A stretch of 63,701 nucleotides of DNA from Planctomycetia bacterium (GTDB taxonomy: Bacteria; Planctomycetota; Planctomycetia; Pirellulales; Thermoguttaceae): contig JAUNMR010000004.1 in the NCBI GenBank assembly GCA_030537455.1, forward strand, positions 104,746 to 168,446, written 5' to 3'. The position numbers and the translations under genes are program-made. Under the pieces are notes generated by a model. The model had not been told where the DNA came from. It ran no database searches and worked only from the letters and a program-made list of their open reading frames with translations. This document shows positions 44,721-52,737 of this stretch, piece after piece (the first letter of the stretch is position 1; every line of letters starts with the position of its first letter).

Positions 44721-46223
44721 CTACTCCTGGCTCGGCGCCGCGTCTGCTGGCAACGCACAGTATGACAGAACAATCAGCACGTATCCGGTCACAAGATTGG
44801 CGTCGGTTTCATACCACATTCGTTCCTCGTTCACCCAGGAACCGTCGGCGTTTTGCGCTAGCGCTAGGGTCGTTAAAAGTTCCTTGCGCCAGTCGTGCGC
44901 CACGCCCGTGGCGTCGTCAAACGTTGACGCGCCTATGACTTGGAAGCATTTCGATAGAGTGTGATAGTAATAGTAAAGCCCCTTCTTACCCAGCCCGGGA
45001 TTTTGCTCCATTGAGTAGTTTTCTGCGATCCACTTCGTCGCGGCCTCCACTCTGGGGTCGTCTTGAGTGAGACCGGCGTAAATGAGACTCTTCAGACCGG
45101 CGTAGGTCATGCTGCCATAGCTCCTCAGACCGCCGTTAACCTCCTGTCCCGCCGGGTTTTCATCGCCCGAGACAAAGGTGTAAATGAAACCGCCGTCGTT
45201 CGTCTTCGTCGATCCCTCGACCGGGTTGTCTTCCGACTCCAAGTTCTGACAACGCGAAACAAAGACTAAGGCGTCTTGAATCGCACGGTCGTCCTCCTCC
45301 GCGCCCAATTCGCGCAACGCCTCGACAAAGAACTGGGTGTTCGATAGGTCCGGACGCGTCTGGCGCGTATCGCCGTAGCCAACGCCGCCAAAATAGGCGT
45401 CCTCGCGTGAATATCCGTTCTCTTCGTTGTATTGCGCGCGACGAATGAATTGCTCCGCGTTCGCCACGACTTTGTCATAACGCCCGTCGCCTATGGCTTT
45501 ATTAGCAAGATCAAAGCAGACCGCGCCAAGGCAGGATTCGTAACAGGAGATGTGCCCGCCCTCGGAATAGACGCCGCCGTCGTCGCGAATCGCGCCCTCG
45601 AGGAACGCGAGCGCCTCGCGCAGGGGCGAATCCGTCGGCTTAACCCCGGCGCGTAGTAGACCGATCGCGTCGACTATCGTCGGTCCGATACCAACGCGCG
45701 GAGACGCCGAGAAGGAGCCGTCTGACGACTGAGAGCTCTTGAGGTACGCCACGCCTTGCGCGAGCATTTCCAAACGCAAGGCGTCGAGGTCGTTGAGCTG
45801 CGCGTCGGCGAGCGCGGCGCGTTTCTTTGCCTGAGTAGGAACCGGCGAGCCCTGGGGCGCGCGACGTTGTGACGCCAGCGCCGCCTGTTCTTGTTCGTCC
45901 AGAACGCCGTCGCCGTTTTTGTCAGCCGCCTTGACGCGGTCTAGCAGTACGCTGGGAACCGACTCTGGCAAATCCGCCAGGACGATCTGCCCTTGTGCGT
46001 TTTTTGCGCGATTAAAGAGCGCGTCCAGACCGCCGCCGGGAACGGCTCCGGCGCCGCGACCAGTATCGGAACCATATCCCCCTCTACTGGTTGCTGCGGA
46101 ATTACCCATACCCCCGTTAGGGGTTCGTTCACCCTGTGCAAAAGCGGGCGAAATCGCAATAAGCGCCAGCGCCGAAGCGCACAGGAACGCACGACTGATA
46201 TATTTAATGATTGTGGTCGTCAT
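44721..46223 (-). CDS. Secreted EF-hand plus prenyltransferase/squalene-cyclase-like repeat protein
   Basis: A signal peptide (about 1-30, cut near AFAQ) leads to a Gly-rich stretch and then one EF-hand calcium loop (DKNGDGVLDEQE, near residues 100-111). Residues about 150-490 form an alpha/alpha-toroid like squalene cyclase or prenyltransferase repeats, with repeated motifs such as GVAYLKSSQSSDGSF, 'GGLRSYGSMTYAGLKSLIYA' and ALAQNADGSWVNE. These secreted toroids in planctomycetes have no confirmed enzyme activity, and the catalytic DxDD of cyclases is not evident. It sits between the DUF1559 gene and the ABC pair in a likely operon. Confidence 0.78.
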   Translation of the reverse strand: MTTTIIKYISRAFLCASALALIAISPAFAQGERTPNGGMGNSAATSRGGYGSDTGRGAGAVPGGGLDALFNRAKNAQGQIVLADLPESVPSVLLDRVKAADKNGDGVLDEQEQAALASQRRAPQGSPVPTQAKKRAALADAQLNDLDALRLEMLAQGVAYLKSSQSSDGSFSASPRVGIGPTIVDAIGLLRAGVKPTDSPLREALAFLEGAIRDDGGVYSEGGHISCYESCLGAVCFDLANKAIGDGRYDKVVANAEQFIRRAQYNEENGYSREDAYFGGVGYGDTRQTRPDLSNTQFFVEALRELGAEEDDRAIQDALVFVSRCQNLESEDNPVEGSTKTNDGGFIYTFVSGDENPAGQEVNGGLRSYGSMTYAGLKSLIYAGLTQDDPRVEAATKWIAENYSMEQNPGLGKKGLYYYYHTLSKCFQVIGASTFDDATGVAHDWRKELLTTLALAQNADGSWVNEERMWYETDANLVTGYVLIVLSYCALPADAAPSQE

Positions 46224-46275
46224 AGTCGAGCCTTTATCGATAAGTTAAGTCCTTTAATTTCGCAATTAAGTTAAA

Positions 46276-47280
46276 TTACAGCGCGAGCGTCTCCGCGCCG
46301 CTGGCGGTTGCCATCGCGCGCCACGTTTGAACGTCAATGGCGTCAGAGACAAAGCGCACGCTTCCGTCTGCCATTCCCACGGTCACTATGCCAGGGTGGT
46401 TCGAGGAAGCTCCTTCAAAGAGGAGTTCCGTACCGCGCAACCAGATATCGGGCGCCTTGAGATTAGGCGTTTTATAAGCGGAGTAGCCTGTGGCGTAGTG
46501 ACGACCGGCGATCCAGGGGGAACAACGGTGCGTTAAGGTCGCCTGAGACGACATACTCGTCAGATCCGGGTCTATGTAATCCGATGCGGAACCGGCGCCG
46601 AGAATCGTCATGCGATCCATATCGCGTTGCGCAGGAGAAGTTGGCGCGGTTTCGAACTGCATACGCGCCTCCGAAGTCGCCATGGTGTTCGAACAACCGT
46701 CGGTAAACACGGCAAGAGTTGTCTGCACAAAGCGAAAGGCTCCGTCGTTGTGACCGTCGTTGAGATTATTCGCCTTACCGACTCCCGAACCGGTACAGAA
46801 GACGTAGTTGACGTTATTCGCATATAGGTTCTCATTGCGCGGTTGCAACGCTTTACGCGCCTGGTCTTCACTGGGACACCAGAGTGTCTGACAGGGAAAA
46901 TCCAACTTCGACGCAAGATTGAGATTCAATGCGGTCTTATTGCTCCAGACGCGATAAGTATCGTAGTCGCCGAAGTCGATATCCGCCATAAATTGTCCCT
47001 GTTCGATATATGGCAAGATCCGCGCGTGGATCGAAAACCCAGTGTCATAAACAGCGGTGGAAGAAGCGCTACGACCCCAACTGGTGAACTGAGGCAATGC
47101 GCGCTGAGTATCGGCGTAGTTCATAAGCGCCAGTCCCCACTGCTTGACGTTATTAGAGCACTGCATTCTTCGCGCCGCCTCGCGCGCCGCCTGAACCGCT
47201 GGCAGTAGCAATCCGATGAGGATCCCAATAATCGCAATTACCACCAGAAGCTCAACGAGAGTAAAACCTCGTCTCTTCAT
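46276..47280 (-). CDS. DUF1559 prepilin-like protein
   Basis: The N-terminus [20 protein letters not shown] is a type IV prepilin signal (cleavage after Gly5 with Glu at +5), followed by the DUF1559 signature [19 protein letters not shown]. The C-terminal H-x9-DG motif is present ([12 protein letters not shown]). The family is greatly expanded in Planctomycetota and is thought to be exported pseudopilin-like protein, though function is unproven. The ATG at 47280 has AAGGAGA just upstream; the longer frame from 47322 is unnecessary. It is probably the first gene of the operon that continues with the EF-hand protein and the ABC transporter. Confidence 0.92.
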   Translation of the reverse strand: MKRRGFTLVELLVVIAIIGILIGLLLPAVQAAREAARRMQCSNNVKQWGLALMNYADTQRALPQFTSWGRSASSTAVYDTGFSIHARILPYIEQGQFMADIDFGDYDTYRVWSNKTALNLNLASKLDFPCQTLWCPSEDQARKALQPRNENLYANNVNYVFCTGSGVGKANNLNDGHNDGAFRFVQTTLAVFTDGCSNTMATSEARMQFETAPTSPAQRDMDRMTILGAGSASDYIDPDLTSMSSQATLTHRCSPWIAGRHYATGYSAYKTPNLKAPDIWLRGTELLFEGASSNHPGIVTVGMADGSVRFVSDAIDVQTWRAMATASGAETLAL

Positions 47281-47407
47281 ATAATTCTCCTTAAAACTGT
47301 CGTGATGACCGGTGCGCAACACGCGAGATTACAACGCTTCAGCGCGCCAGTACAACAGAAAGAAAAGGATAAAGAAATAAGTCTTATTCACGCACAGAGG
47401 CGGAGAA

Positions 47408-48421
47408 TCAAATCAAGAGTCGCACCGACGCTAGGTCGCGTAGCGCAAGAGGTTGACGCCACACGCGCTCATGTAGGGCGTGCGCAATAGCGGTGCGCAA
47501 ACGCCACAAAACAACGTCGGCAAGGAAATTGACAATCAGTAGTATCGCAGTTTTGACCAGAGCGCAGACGCGTAAGAGCGCGGTAAAGGTCGCGAGGGGA
47601 AGCGCGAGAACCATCACGCAGAAAAGCGCCCTCGTCGAATCCTCAATAGCGCCGCGCGTTGAATCTGAAATTGCTGTGTCGCCGAAGTCTTGGCGTAGTT
47701 CCCAGATCGCAACGAGACCGGCGTGAGAGAGGGGATCGCCTTTGGGCACGGCGTCAACCTCGTCAAAATCCCAGAGAATCCAGTCGTCGTGATCATGCGC
47801 GTGAAACTCGCTGGATTGGTCGAAGGAATGCAAAAAAGCGAGCGCGTCGCCGAGCGCGTCGTCGGAACCCTGATCCTGTGCGAACTCTTCTAGAATCGCA
47901 ATCGCGTCTTGACAGGCGCTGGTCTGACGCTGTGGCTCCGACTGTAAATCGACGCGTTGCGCCATGTCGTCCTGCTCGAACGCGCTCTGGAATGTGGCGT
48001 CGACAAGTTCCGCGCACACGCCCCAGCGAGCCAGTCCGCGAAGGATCGTCTCACGCGCGGCGTCGACCCGCTCGGGGGACTGACTATGCACGCTGAGATA
48101 ATAGTCGTTGGCGCGCTGAAGCAGTCGCGCCTGGCGTTCAGCTTGTGCGCGCGTGGCAACGCGTTGAGTGAACGCGTGAGAATACTGCGTATGCGAACAG
48201 ATGGGCACGGCGACGTCTAAAAGAGCAGGGTCGACGTCGTACCTGTCGGCGCACAGACGCGTGGCAACACGTGCGCGCGCATGTTCGCTGGCGGTCAAGC
48301 GCGCGTGCAAGAGCAGTCGCGCAGACGCAATCGTCGTCGCAATGAGCGCGATGGTCGCTAGGATCACAAGAACCTGAGCGAGCGCAATAACACGCGAAAA
48401 CACGCTACGAGTTGACGACAT
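47408..48421 (-). CDS. Hypothetical membrane protein
   Basis: The 337-residue protein begins MSSTRSVFSRVIALAQVLVI, and a membrane span covers about 10-35. A long extracytoplasmic part is rich in Ala, Arg, Asp and Gln. It has two or more Cys (LCADRYDV, PICSHTQYS, WGVCAELV) and a His/Asp cluster (FHAHDHDDW). Near residue 275-325 are one or two more spans (FCVMVLALPLATFTALLRVC). No family is recognised. The ATG at 48421 has AAGG seven bases upstream; a longer frame from 48571 overlaps the promoter of the divergent Nif3-like gene and is unlikely. Confidence 0.55.
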   Translation of the reverse strand: MSSTRSVFSRVIALAQVLVILATIALIATTIASARLLLHARLTASEHARARVATRLCADRYDVDPALLDVAVPICSHTQYSHAFTQRVATRAQAERQARLLQRANDYYLSVHSQSPERVDAARETILRGLARWGVCAELVDATFQSAFEQDDMAQRVDLQSEPQRQTSACQDAIAILEEFAQDQGSDDALGDALAFLHSFDQSSEFHAHDHDDWILWDFDEVDAVPKGDPLSHAGLVAIWELRQDFGDTAISDSTRGAIEDSTRALFCVMVLALPLATFTALLRVCALVKTAILLIVNFLADVVLWRLRTAIAHALHERVWRQPLALRDLASVRLLI

Positions 48422-48501
48422 AATAAACCTTCGTGTGAATAACCGCGCCAAACGACGCGTCAGTCTCCAGTCGATAGACTGGCGTAAGCGACTACATGAA
48501 G

Positions 48502-48507
48502 TATAAT
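48502..48507 (+). promoter_or_regulatory. -10 element for the Nif3-like gene
   Basis: A TATAAT at 48502-48507 places the transcript start near 48514, 78 bases before the ATG at 48592 and downstream of the alternative ATG at 48496. The -35 is weak. Confidence 0.35.
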
Positions 48508-48591
48508 GGACGGCGCAATCTTTGTAAAGAGACGCGCGGCTCCATTCTCTGGACCGCCGAACACACGTCAAGTCGCAGGGGTTTAATATAT

Positions 48592-49482
48592 ATGCAACTT
48601 CAAGAGTTAATAGAGTATTTGGAACAGATCATGCCGCTGGCGTTGGCGGAAAACTGGGACAACGTCGGCTTAATCCTCGGGAATCGTACGCGCGCGATAA
48701 AATCGGTCATGACCTGTTTGACAATCGACGAAGCGGTGGTGGAAGAAGCGATTCACACGCATGTCGACTGCATTGTCTCTCACCATCCTTTTCCGTTTCA
48801 CGCCTCGAAGCGTTGGACGGCAGACACGCCGGACGGACGTATTATGCTAGGTCTGCTTGGCGCGCAAATTGCGGTATACTCTCCACACACGGCGTATGAC
48901 TCCGCCTTCTTTGGGATCAATCGTCAGTTAGCGGAAGGCTTGGGGTTGCAGGACGTTGAGCCGCTCTATCCTGGGCGTTTGGACGCGACCGAGGCGATGC
49001 TGGACGGTCTCGACGCGAGCGATCATGCGTCGGTCGCGCTTGACCTGAAACGACAGCCTCGCGCCAAGCAAGGCGAGCAGAGCGCCAAGCCGCTGCTGGG
49101 AACCGGGCGAATCGGTCGTTTTGCAACGCCGAAGAGCTTTGCGGAGTTGACCGAGCAGGTCAAAGACATGCTACAAATTTCGGCGCTACCGGTAGTTGGC
49201 GATCCAGAGAAATCGATCGCGCGCGTTGCGATCGGTTGCGGGGCGGCGGACGACTTTATCGCCCAGGCTCAGTCTCGTGGCGCAGACGCGTTGCTACTGG
49301 GCGAGGCGCGGTTCCATGCGTGTTTGGAAGCGCGAGCGCGCGACGTTGCGCTACTACTGGCGGGTCACTACTCCACGGAACGGTTCGCTCTGTGTATTCT
49401 GGCGGATCGTATCGCCAGGAAATTCAAAGGTTTAACTGTGCGCGCGAGCGCTAAAGAGAGCGATCCGATTCGCATGGCGTAG
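48592..49482 (+). CDS. Nif3-like dinuclear metal centre protein (DUF34 family)
   Basis: This 296-residue protein belongs to the Nif3/YbgI family, hexameric proteins with a two-metal site and a proposed GTP cyclohydrolase 1-like activity that is not firmly settled. The conserved sequences are present: LIEYLEQIMPLALAENWDNV, GLILGNRTRAIKSV, the metal-binding SHHPFPFH, AVYSPHTAYDSAFFGIN with its His and Asp, and a late GEARFHACLEARARD and LLAGHYSTE. The ATG at 48592 with AGGGG upstream gives the family start; the longer frame adds 32 residues with no homology. Confidence 0.88.
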   Translation: MQLQELIEYLEQIMPLALAENWDNVGLILGNRTRAIKSVMTCLTIDEAVVEEAIHTHVDCIVSHHPFPFHASKRWTADTPDGRIMLGLLGAQIAVYSPHTAYDSAFFGINRQLAEGLGLQDVEPLYPGRLDATEAMLDGLDASDHASVALDLKRQPRAKQGEQSAKPLLGTGRIGRFATPKSFAELTEQVKDMLQISALPVVGDPEKSIARVAIGCGAADDFIAQAQSRGADALLLGEARFHACLEARARDVALLLAGHYSTERFALCILADRIARKFKGLTVRASAKESDPIRMA

Positions 49483-49590
49483 TCGCAGAGAATAAGCATA
49501 ATAAGTATTTATTATTGCTAGTTATAGAATTATACTGACACGCCTTTGATAAAAAAAATGATTTATCGCGTCCAGGCGACTCGGGGGGGC

Positions 49591-49618
49591 TTGTCGCGCG
49601 ACGCTTAGTACGTATAAT
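49591..49618 (+). promoter_or_regulatory. Promoter for gap
   Basis: TTGTCG (49591-49596) and TATAAT (49613-49618) are spaced by 16 bases. A leader of about 170 bases follows, with a small hairpin (GTCGCT/AGCGAC) near its start. The rest of the 49483-49793 gap is AT-rich with no further gene. Confidence 0.65.
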
Positions 49619-49793
49619 GCATAAAAGTCGCTTCGATGAGCGACGTTCGATCTAACGCGTGCGCGTTGCGACGCAGGCAGGCGTTACACTATACCGATTG
49701 AGCGCTTTTCCGCGCAAGGTGGATCGCGTGGATTCGACCGACGGAAAGCGATTCCAGTAAGGTTGATTTAAATAACCAGTAAGGAGATTTAAC

Positions 49794-50819
49794 GTGGCAG
49801 CTGTCAACGTTGGTATTAATGGTTTTGGTCGCATTGGTCGTATCGTCTTCCGTCAAATGGTCAAAGCGCCGGAAAAGTACAATGTCGTGGGCATCAATGA
49901 CCTGACCGACACGAAAACCCTGGCGATCCTTCTCAAGTACGACTCCTCCCAAGGACGTTTCGACGGTACCGTCGAATACGATGAGAAGAACCTCATCGTC
50001 AATGGCAAGGCGATTCCCGTGACGGCCGAACGCAATCCTTCCCAAATTCCGTGGGGAACCCTCGGCGCTGATATCGTGCTGGAAAGCACCGGCTTCTTCA
50101 CCGCTCCGGCCGCGGACGGCAAAGAAGGCTACGACAGCCACCTTCAAGGCGGCGCGAAGAAGGTCGTCATTTCCGCTCCCGCTAAGGGCGACCAAGTCTT
50201 CACCTGCGTCTTGGGCGTCAACGACGAACAACTCACCGCTGACAAGATCTTCGTGTCCAACGCGTCCTGTACCACCAACTGCTTGGCGCCGGTTGCGAAA
50301 GTACTCAACGACAACTTCGGTATTGTCAAGGGTCTCATGACAACCGTTCACTCCTATACGAACGACCAAGTCACCTTGGACAAGCCCTATAAGAACATCT
50401 ATCGTGGTCGCGCCGCGGGCGTCAATATCATCCCGACCACGACCGGCGCCGCGAAAGCGGTCGGTCTTGTCATTCCGGAAGTCAATGGCAAACTCACCGG
50501 TATCTCCCTGCGCGTGCCCACGCCGACCGGCTCCATCGTTGACCTCGTCTGCGTCACCGAAAAGGAAGTCACCGTCGAAGCGATCAACGCCGCTGTCAAA
50601 GCTGCGTCCGAAAGCGATAAGATGAAGGGCATTTTGGATTACTGCGAAGACCCGATCGTCCTCGCTGACGTCGTTGGTCAAACCTACAGCTCCATCTTCG
50701 TGCCGGAATGGACCATGGTCATTGGCGAAAACCTCGTCAAGATTCTGTCCTGGTACGACAACGAAACCGGTTACAGCTGCCGCGCCGCCGACCTCATCTA
50801 TCGCATGGGCAACATGTAA
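49794..50819 (+). CDS. gap: Glyceraldehyde-3-phosphate dehydrogenase, type I
   Basis: GapA oxidises glyceraldehyde 3-phosphate with NAD and phosphate in glycolysis. The Rossmann start is [11 protein letters not shown], with NDLTD at about residue 36, where Asp and Leu favour NAD over NADP. The active-site loop SNASCTTNC holds the catalytic Cys near 158, with the His in '[11 protein letters not shown]' nearby. Length is 341 residues, typical. The start is a GTG with AAGGAG eight bases upstream. Codon choice is visibly more uniform than in neighbours (Ala GCC/GCG, Gly GGC, Lys AAG), as expected for a highly expressed gene. It is flanked by its own promoter and a strong terminator. Confidence 0.97.
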   Translation: MAAVNVGINGFGRIGRIVFRQMVKAPEKYNVVGINDLTDTKTLAILLKYDSSQGRFDGTVEYDEKNLIVNGKAIPVTAERNPSQIPWGTLGADIVLESTGFFTAPAADGKEGYDSHLQGGAKKVVISAPAKGDQVFTCVLGVNDEQLTADKIFVSNASCTTNCLAPVAKVLNDNFGIVKGLMTTVHSYTNDQVTLDKPYKNIYRGRAAGVNIIPTTTGAAKAVGLVIPEVNGKLTGISLRVPTPTGSIVDLVCVTEKEVTVEAINAAVKAASESDKMKGILDYCEDPIVLADVVGQTYSSIFVPEWTMVIGENLVKILSWYDNETGYSCRAADLIYRMGNM

Positions 50820-50876
50820 TCAACGTTCGTAGCAACGTAGTTTACTTGTGCGCGTAATGGCACGATAAAAATCTAG

Positions 50877-50922
50877 GGAGCGCGTGAGAACGTTATCGTT
50901 CGTTCTCTTGCGCTCCTTTTTA
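50877..50922 (+). terminator. Strong intrinsic terminator after gap
   Basis: The hairpin pairs GGAGCGC (50877-50883) with GCGCTCC (50910-50916) and GAGAACG (50886-50892) with CGTTCTC (50901-50907). TTTTT follows. A GTG and an AGGGAG ribosome-binding-site look-alike lie inside it. Confidence 0.85.
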
Positions 50923-50949
50923 GTTCCACTGAGCTTTCGTAAGATACCC

Positions 50950-51876
50950 ATGGCGTCATTAGGCATCCTTGGCAACGTATATATCCTTTGCGCGCTTGCT
51001 AGCGTGACTTTTGGCGTGATCGGCGCCTTTGTGGTGGCGCGTCGGATCGGCTATCTTACCGGAGCAATAGCGCACTGCGCCTTTGGCGGGGTCGGGTTTG
51101 GGCTGTGGTTCCAGCAGGCGCTTGCCAACGGCGCGCTGGGAACCCTGGCGCTGGCGAGTCTACTGTGCGGCGGTTCCTCGCAGCGCGGCGCTAATCTTTG
51201 CGCGCGCGTGAGCGAAAAGATGGATCCTGTCTTTATTGCGCTATTCTTTTCCGCGCTCGCCGCTATGCTGGTGGACTTTATTCGACGTCATGCAAAGGAA
51301 CGCAACGAGACGCTCCTGGGCGCGCTCTGGGCGATCGGTATGGCCGTCGGGTTACTTTTTTTAGATCATGTCAACGGTTATGTTTCCACGACGGCGTATC
51401 TATTTGGCGACGTGCTACTGGTGAGTAGTCGCGACGTTTGGTTCGCCGCTTGGCTCGGTCTGGGCGTAGTCGCAACGGTACTGGTAAATTTCAAACGTCT
51501 GGAAGCGGTCTGTTTCGACGAGGAGTACGCGCAACTACGCGGGATTAACGTGGGACTGCAGAATCGCCTGCTACTACTGCTCACCGCGGTCACCGTTGTG
51601 CTCATGATGCGCGTGGTCGGTCTGGCTATGATCGTGGCGCTACTAACGTTGCCGGCGGCAACCGCGGCGCATTATGCGAAGAAATTATCGACTATGATCG
51701 CCGCGTCAATCGCGATCTGTTTCGTCGGCTCGCTACTGGGCGTGTGGCTGAGCTATCGTTTGAATTACTCCACCGGTCCCACGATTATTCTAATCATCGC
51801 GCTTTTCTACGCGCTGTCGCTACTTCTGAGTCGGCTACGAATCTTCCAACAGAACGAAATGAATCAAGACGCTTAA
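50950..51876 (+). CDS. Metal ABC transporter permease (ABC-3/ZnuB family)
   Basis: The eight or nine hydrophobic segments and the family start 'SVTFGVIGAFVVARRIGYLTG' then AIAHCAFGGVGFG match ZnuB/MntB/TroC permeases for zinc or manganese uptake. 'VGLAMIVALLTLPAATAAHY' is the conserved C-terminal signature. The usual ATPase and solute-binding protein are not in the window, so partners must lie elsewhere. A longer frame from GTG at 50884 would start inside the gap terminator, so the ATG at 50950 (MASLGILGNVYIL) is chosen although its ribosome-binding site is weak. The metal is unknown. Confidence 0.82.
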   Translation: MASLGILGNVYILCALASVTFGVIGAFVVARRIGYLTGAIAHCAFGGVGFGLWFQQALANGALGTLALASLLCGGSSQRGANLCARVSEKMDPVFIALFFSALAAMLVDFIRRHAKERNETLLGALWAIGMAVGLLFLDHVNGYVSTTAYLFGDVLLVSSRDVWFAAWLGLGVVATVLVNFKRLEAVCFDEEYAQLRGINVGLQNRLLLLLTAVTVVLMMRVVGLAMIVALLTLPAATAAHYAKKLSTMIAASIAICFVGSLLGVWLSYRLNYSTGPTIILIIALFYALSLLLSRLRIFQQNEMNQDA

Positions 51877-52217
51877 CGACTCGCACGCGCCGTAGCGGCG
51901 CTTTCCCCTACCCTCTAGGAGCATTGCGTCTGCGTCGAATCGACGGCGCCACTACAACGCGCTTAACAGCTGGCTCTATACTCGAAATACAACCGCTCTT
52001 ACTAAAAACGCTTTCTTATTGTAAACGCAAGCGTTGCGTCGTGAGCAAGGCATAAAAAAAGAAACGCACGCGGCGCAAACTGCGTACGTTTCTCTCAATA
52101 TGTATACGGAATCGCCAAATTTCCTTACGGAACGCAATAATCTGCGCTACGAACAAAGCGTCGCTGTCTCACGACGCGCTCACGCGCGTGGCGTCAGATT
52201 CCCGATTAATATCTTAA
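51877..52217. other. Intergenic region between the metal permease and the acidic lipoprotein
   Basis: This 341-base stretch holds the minus-strand terminator at 52054-52092. Overlapping plus-strand frames (51744-52055 and 52034-52240) show no family features or ribosome-binding site. I see nothing else. Confidence 0.5.
52054..52092 (-). terminator. Intrinsic terminator of the acidic lipoprotein gene
   Basis: GAAACGCACGC (52061-52071) pairs with GCGTACGTTTC (52082-52092) with one mismatch. A T7 run follows in the minus direction (52060-52054). It lies about 125 bases after the stop codon. Confidence 0.75.
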
Positions 52218-52409
52218 TTATTCGGCGTCGGCTTCAGTAGCTTCACCGGCGTCAGCAGCTTCGTCGCCAGCTTCAGCGGTAGCTTCAACAGTTTCGGTAG
52301 CGGTAGCGGTATCGGTAGTGGGAGCGGCGGCTTTTTCAGCGGGCTTGCAACCCAGAGACAGACCGGCAACACAGACCAGCGAGAGAATCACAGCGAGAAA
52401 CTTTTTCAT
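52218..52409 (-). CDS. Small acidic lipoprotein
   Basis: The first 20 residues are a lipoprotein signal (MKKFLAVILSLVCVAGLSLG) with Cys21 as the lipidation site in LSLGC. The remaining 42 residues are almost entirely Ala, Thr, Glu and Asp (TATATETVEATAEAGDE), low in complexity and strongly acidic, so the mature peptide is probably a disordered, lipid-tethered chain. AAAGGA lies eight bases upstream of the ATG. No family is recognised. Its function, such as a charged surface spacer, is guesswork. Confidence 0.8.
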   Translation of the reverse strand: MKKFLAVILSLVCVAGLSLGCKPAEKAAAPTTDTATATETVEATAEAGDEAADAGEATEADAE

Positions 52410-52737
52410 TGCATTTTTCCTTTACATAAGGATCAGTAATAACTATAAGCTCAGCCGCGCTGACACAATGTCAAACACGACCTTTTCTTTCAACGCTATT
52501 TTATAGCTAAATATAGTTATTATCAATGCCGTCTCCTATCAAAATTGACAGATTTTTTCTTTTTATACGGCATAAGCGACACATCTTGAATTATCCGTCA
52601 AATTTACCACGACTTCACAAGTAACGACCTTAAAACAAAACGAAGCGCACGACGCAAGTTCCACGCCGCACGCTTTGTTTTGTAAGTTATTGAAAATCAG
52701 CGTTTAGAGCGCCGACTATTCGAACCGGAATCGGATC
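52410..52737. other. Intergenic region between the acidic lipoprotein and the DUF1080 gene
   Basis: This 328-base AT-rich stretch contains the DUF1080 gene's hairpin (52635-52683). A TTGACA on the minus strand near 52470 has no well-spaced -10. No coding frame is supported. Confidence 0.45.
52635..52683 (-). terminator. Probable terminator of the double-DUF1080 gene
   Basis: A 13-base-pair stem with one wobble (52635-52647 with 52671-52683) is followed, in the minus direction, by TTTAAGG, so the tract is short. Confidence 0.55.

Noticed and set aside
50884..50949. GTG start and 22 extra residues for the metal permease
   Set aside because: The codons lie within the gap terminator hairpin and do not match the family's N-terminus.
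51744..52240. Plus-strand frames after the metal permease
   Set aside because: The first overlaps the permease out of frame and the second runs through a minus-strand terminator into the lipoprotein gene; neither has a ribosome-binding site.
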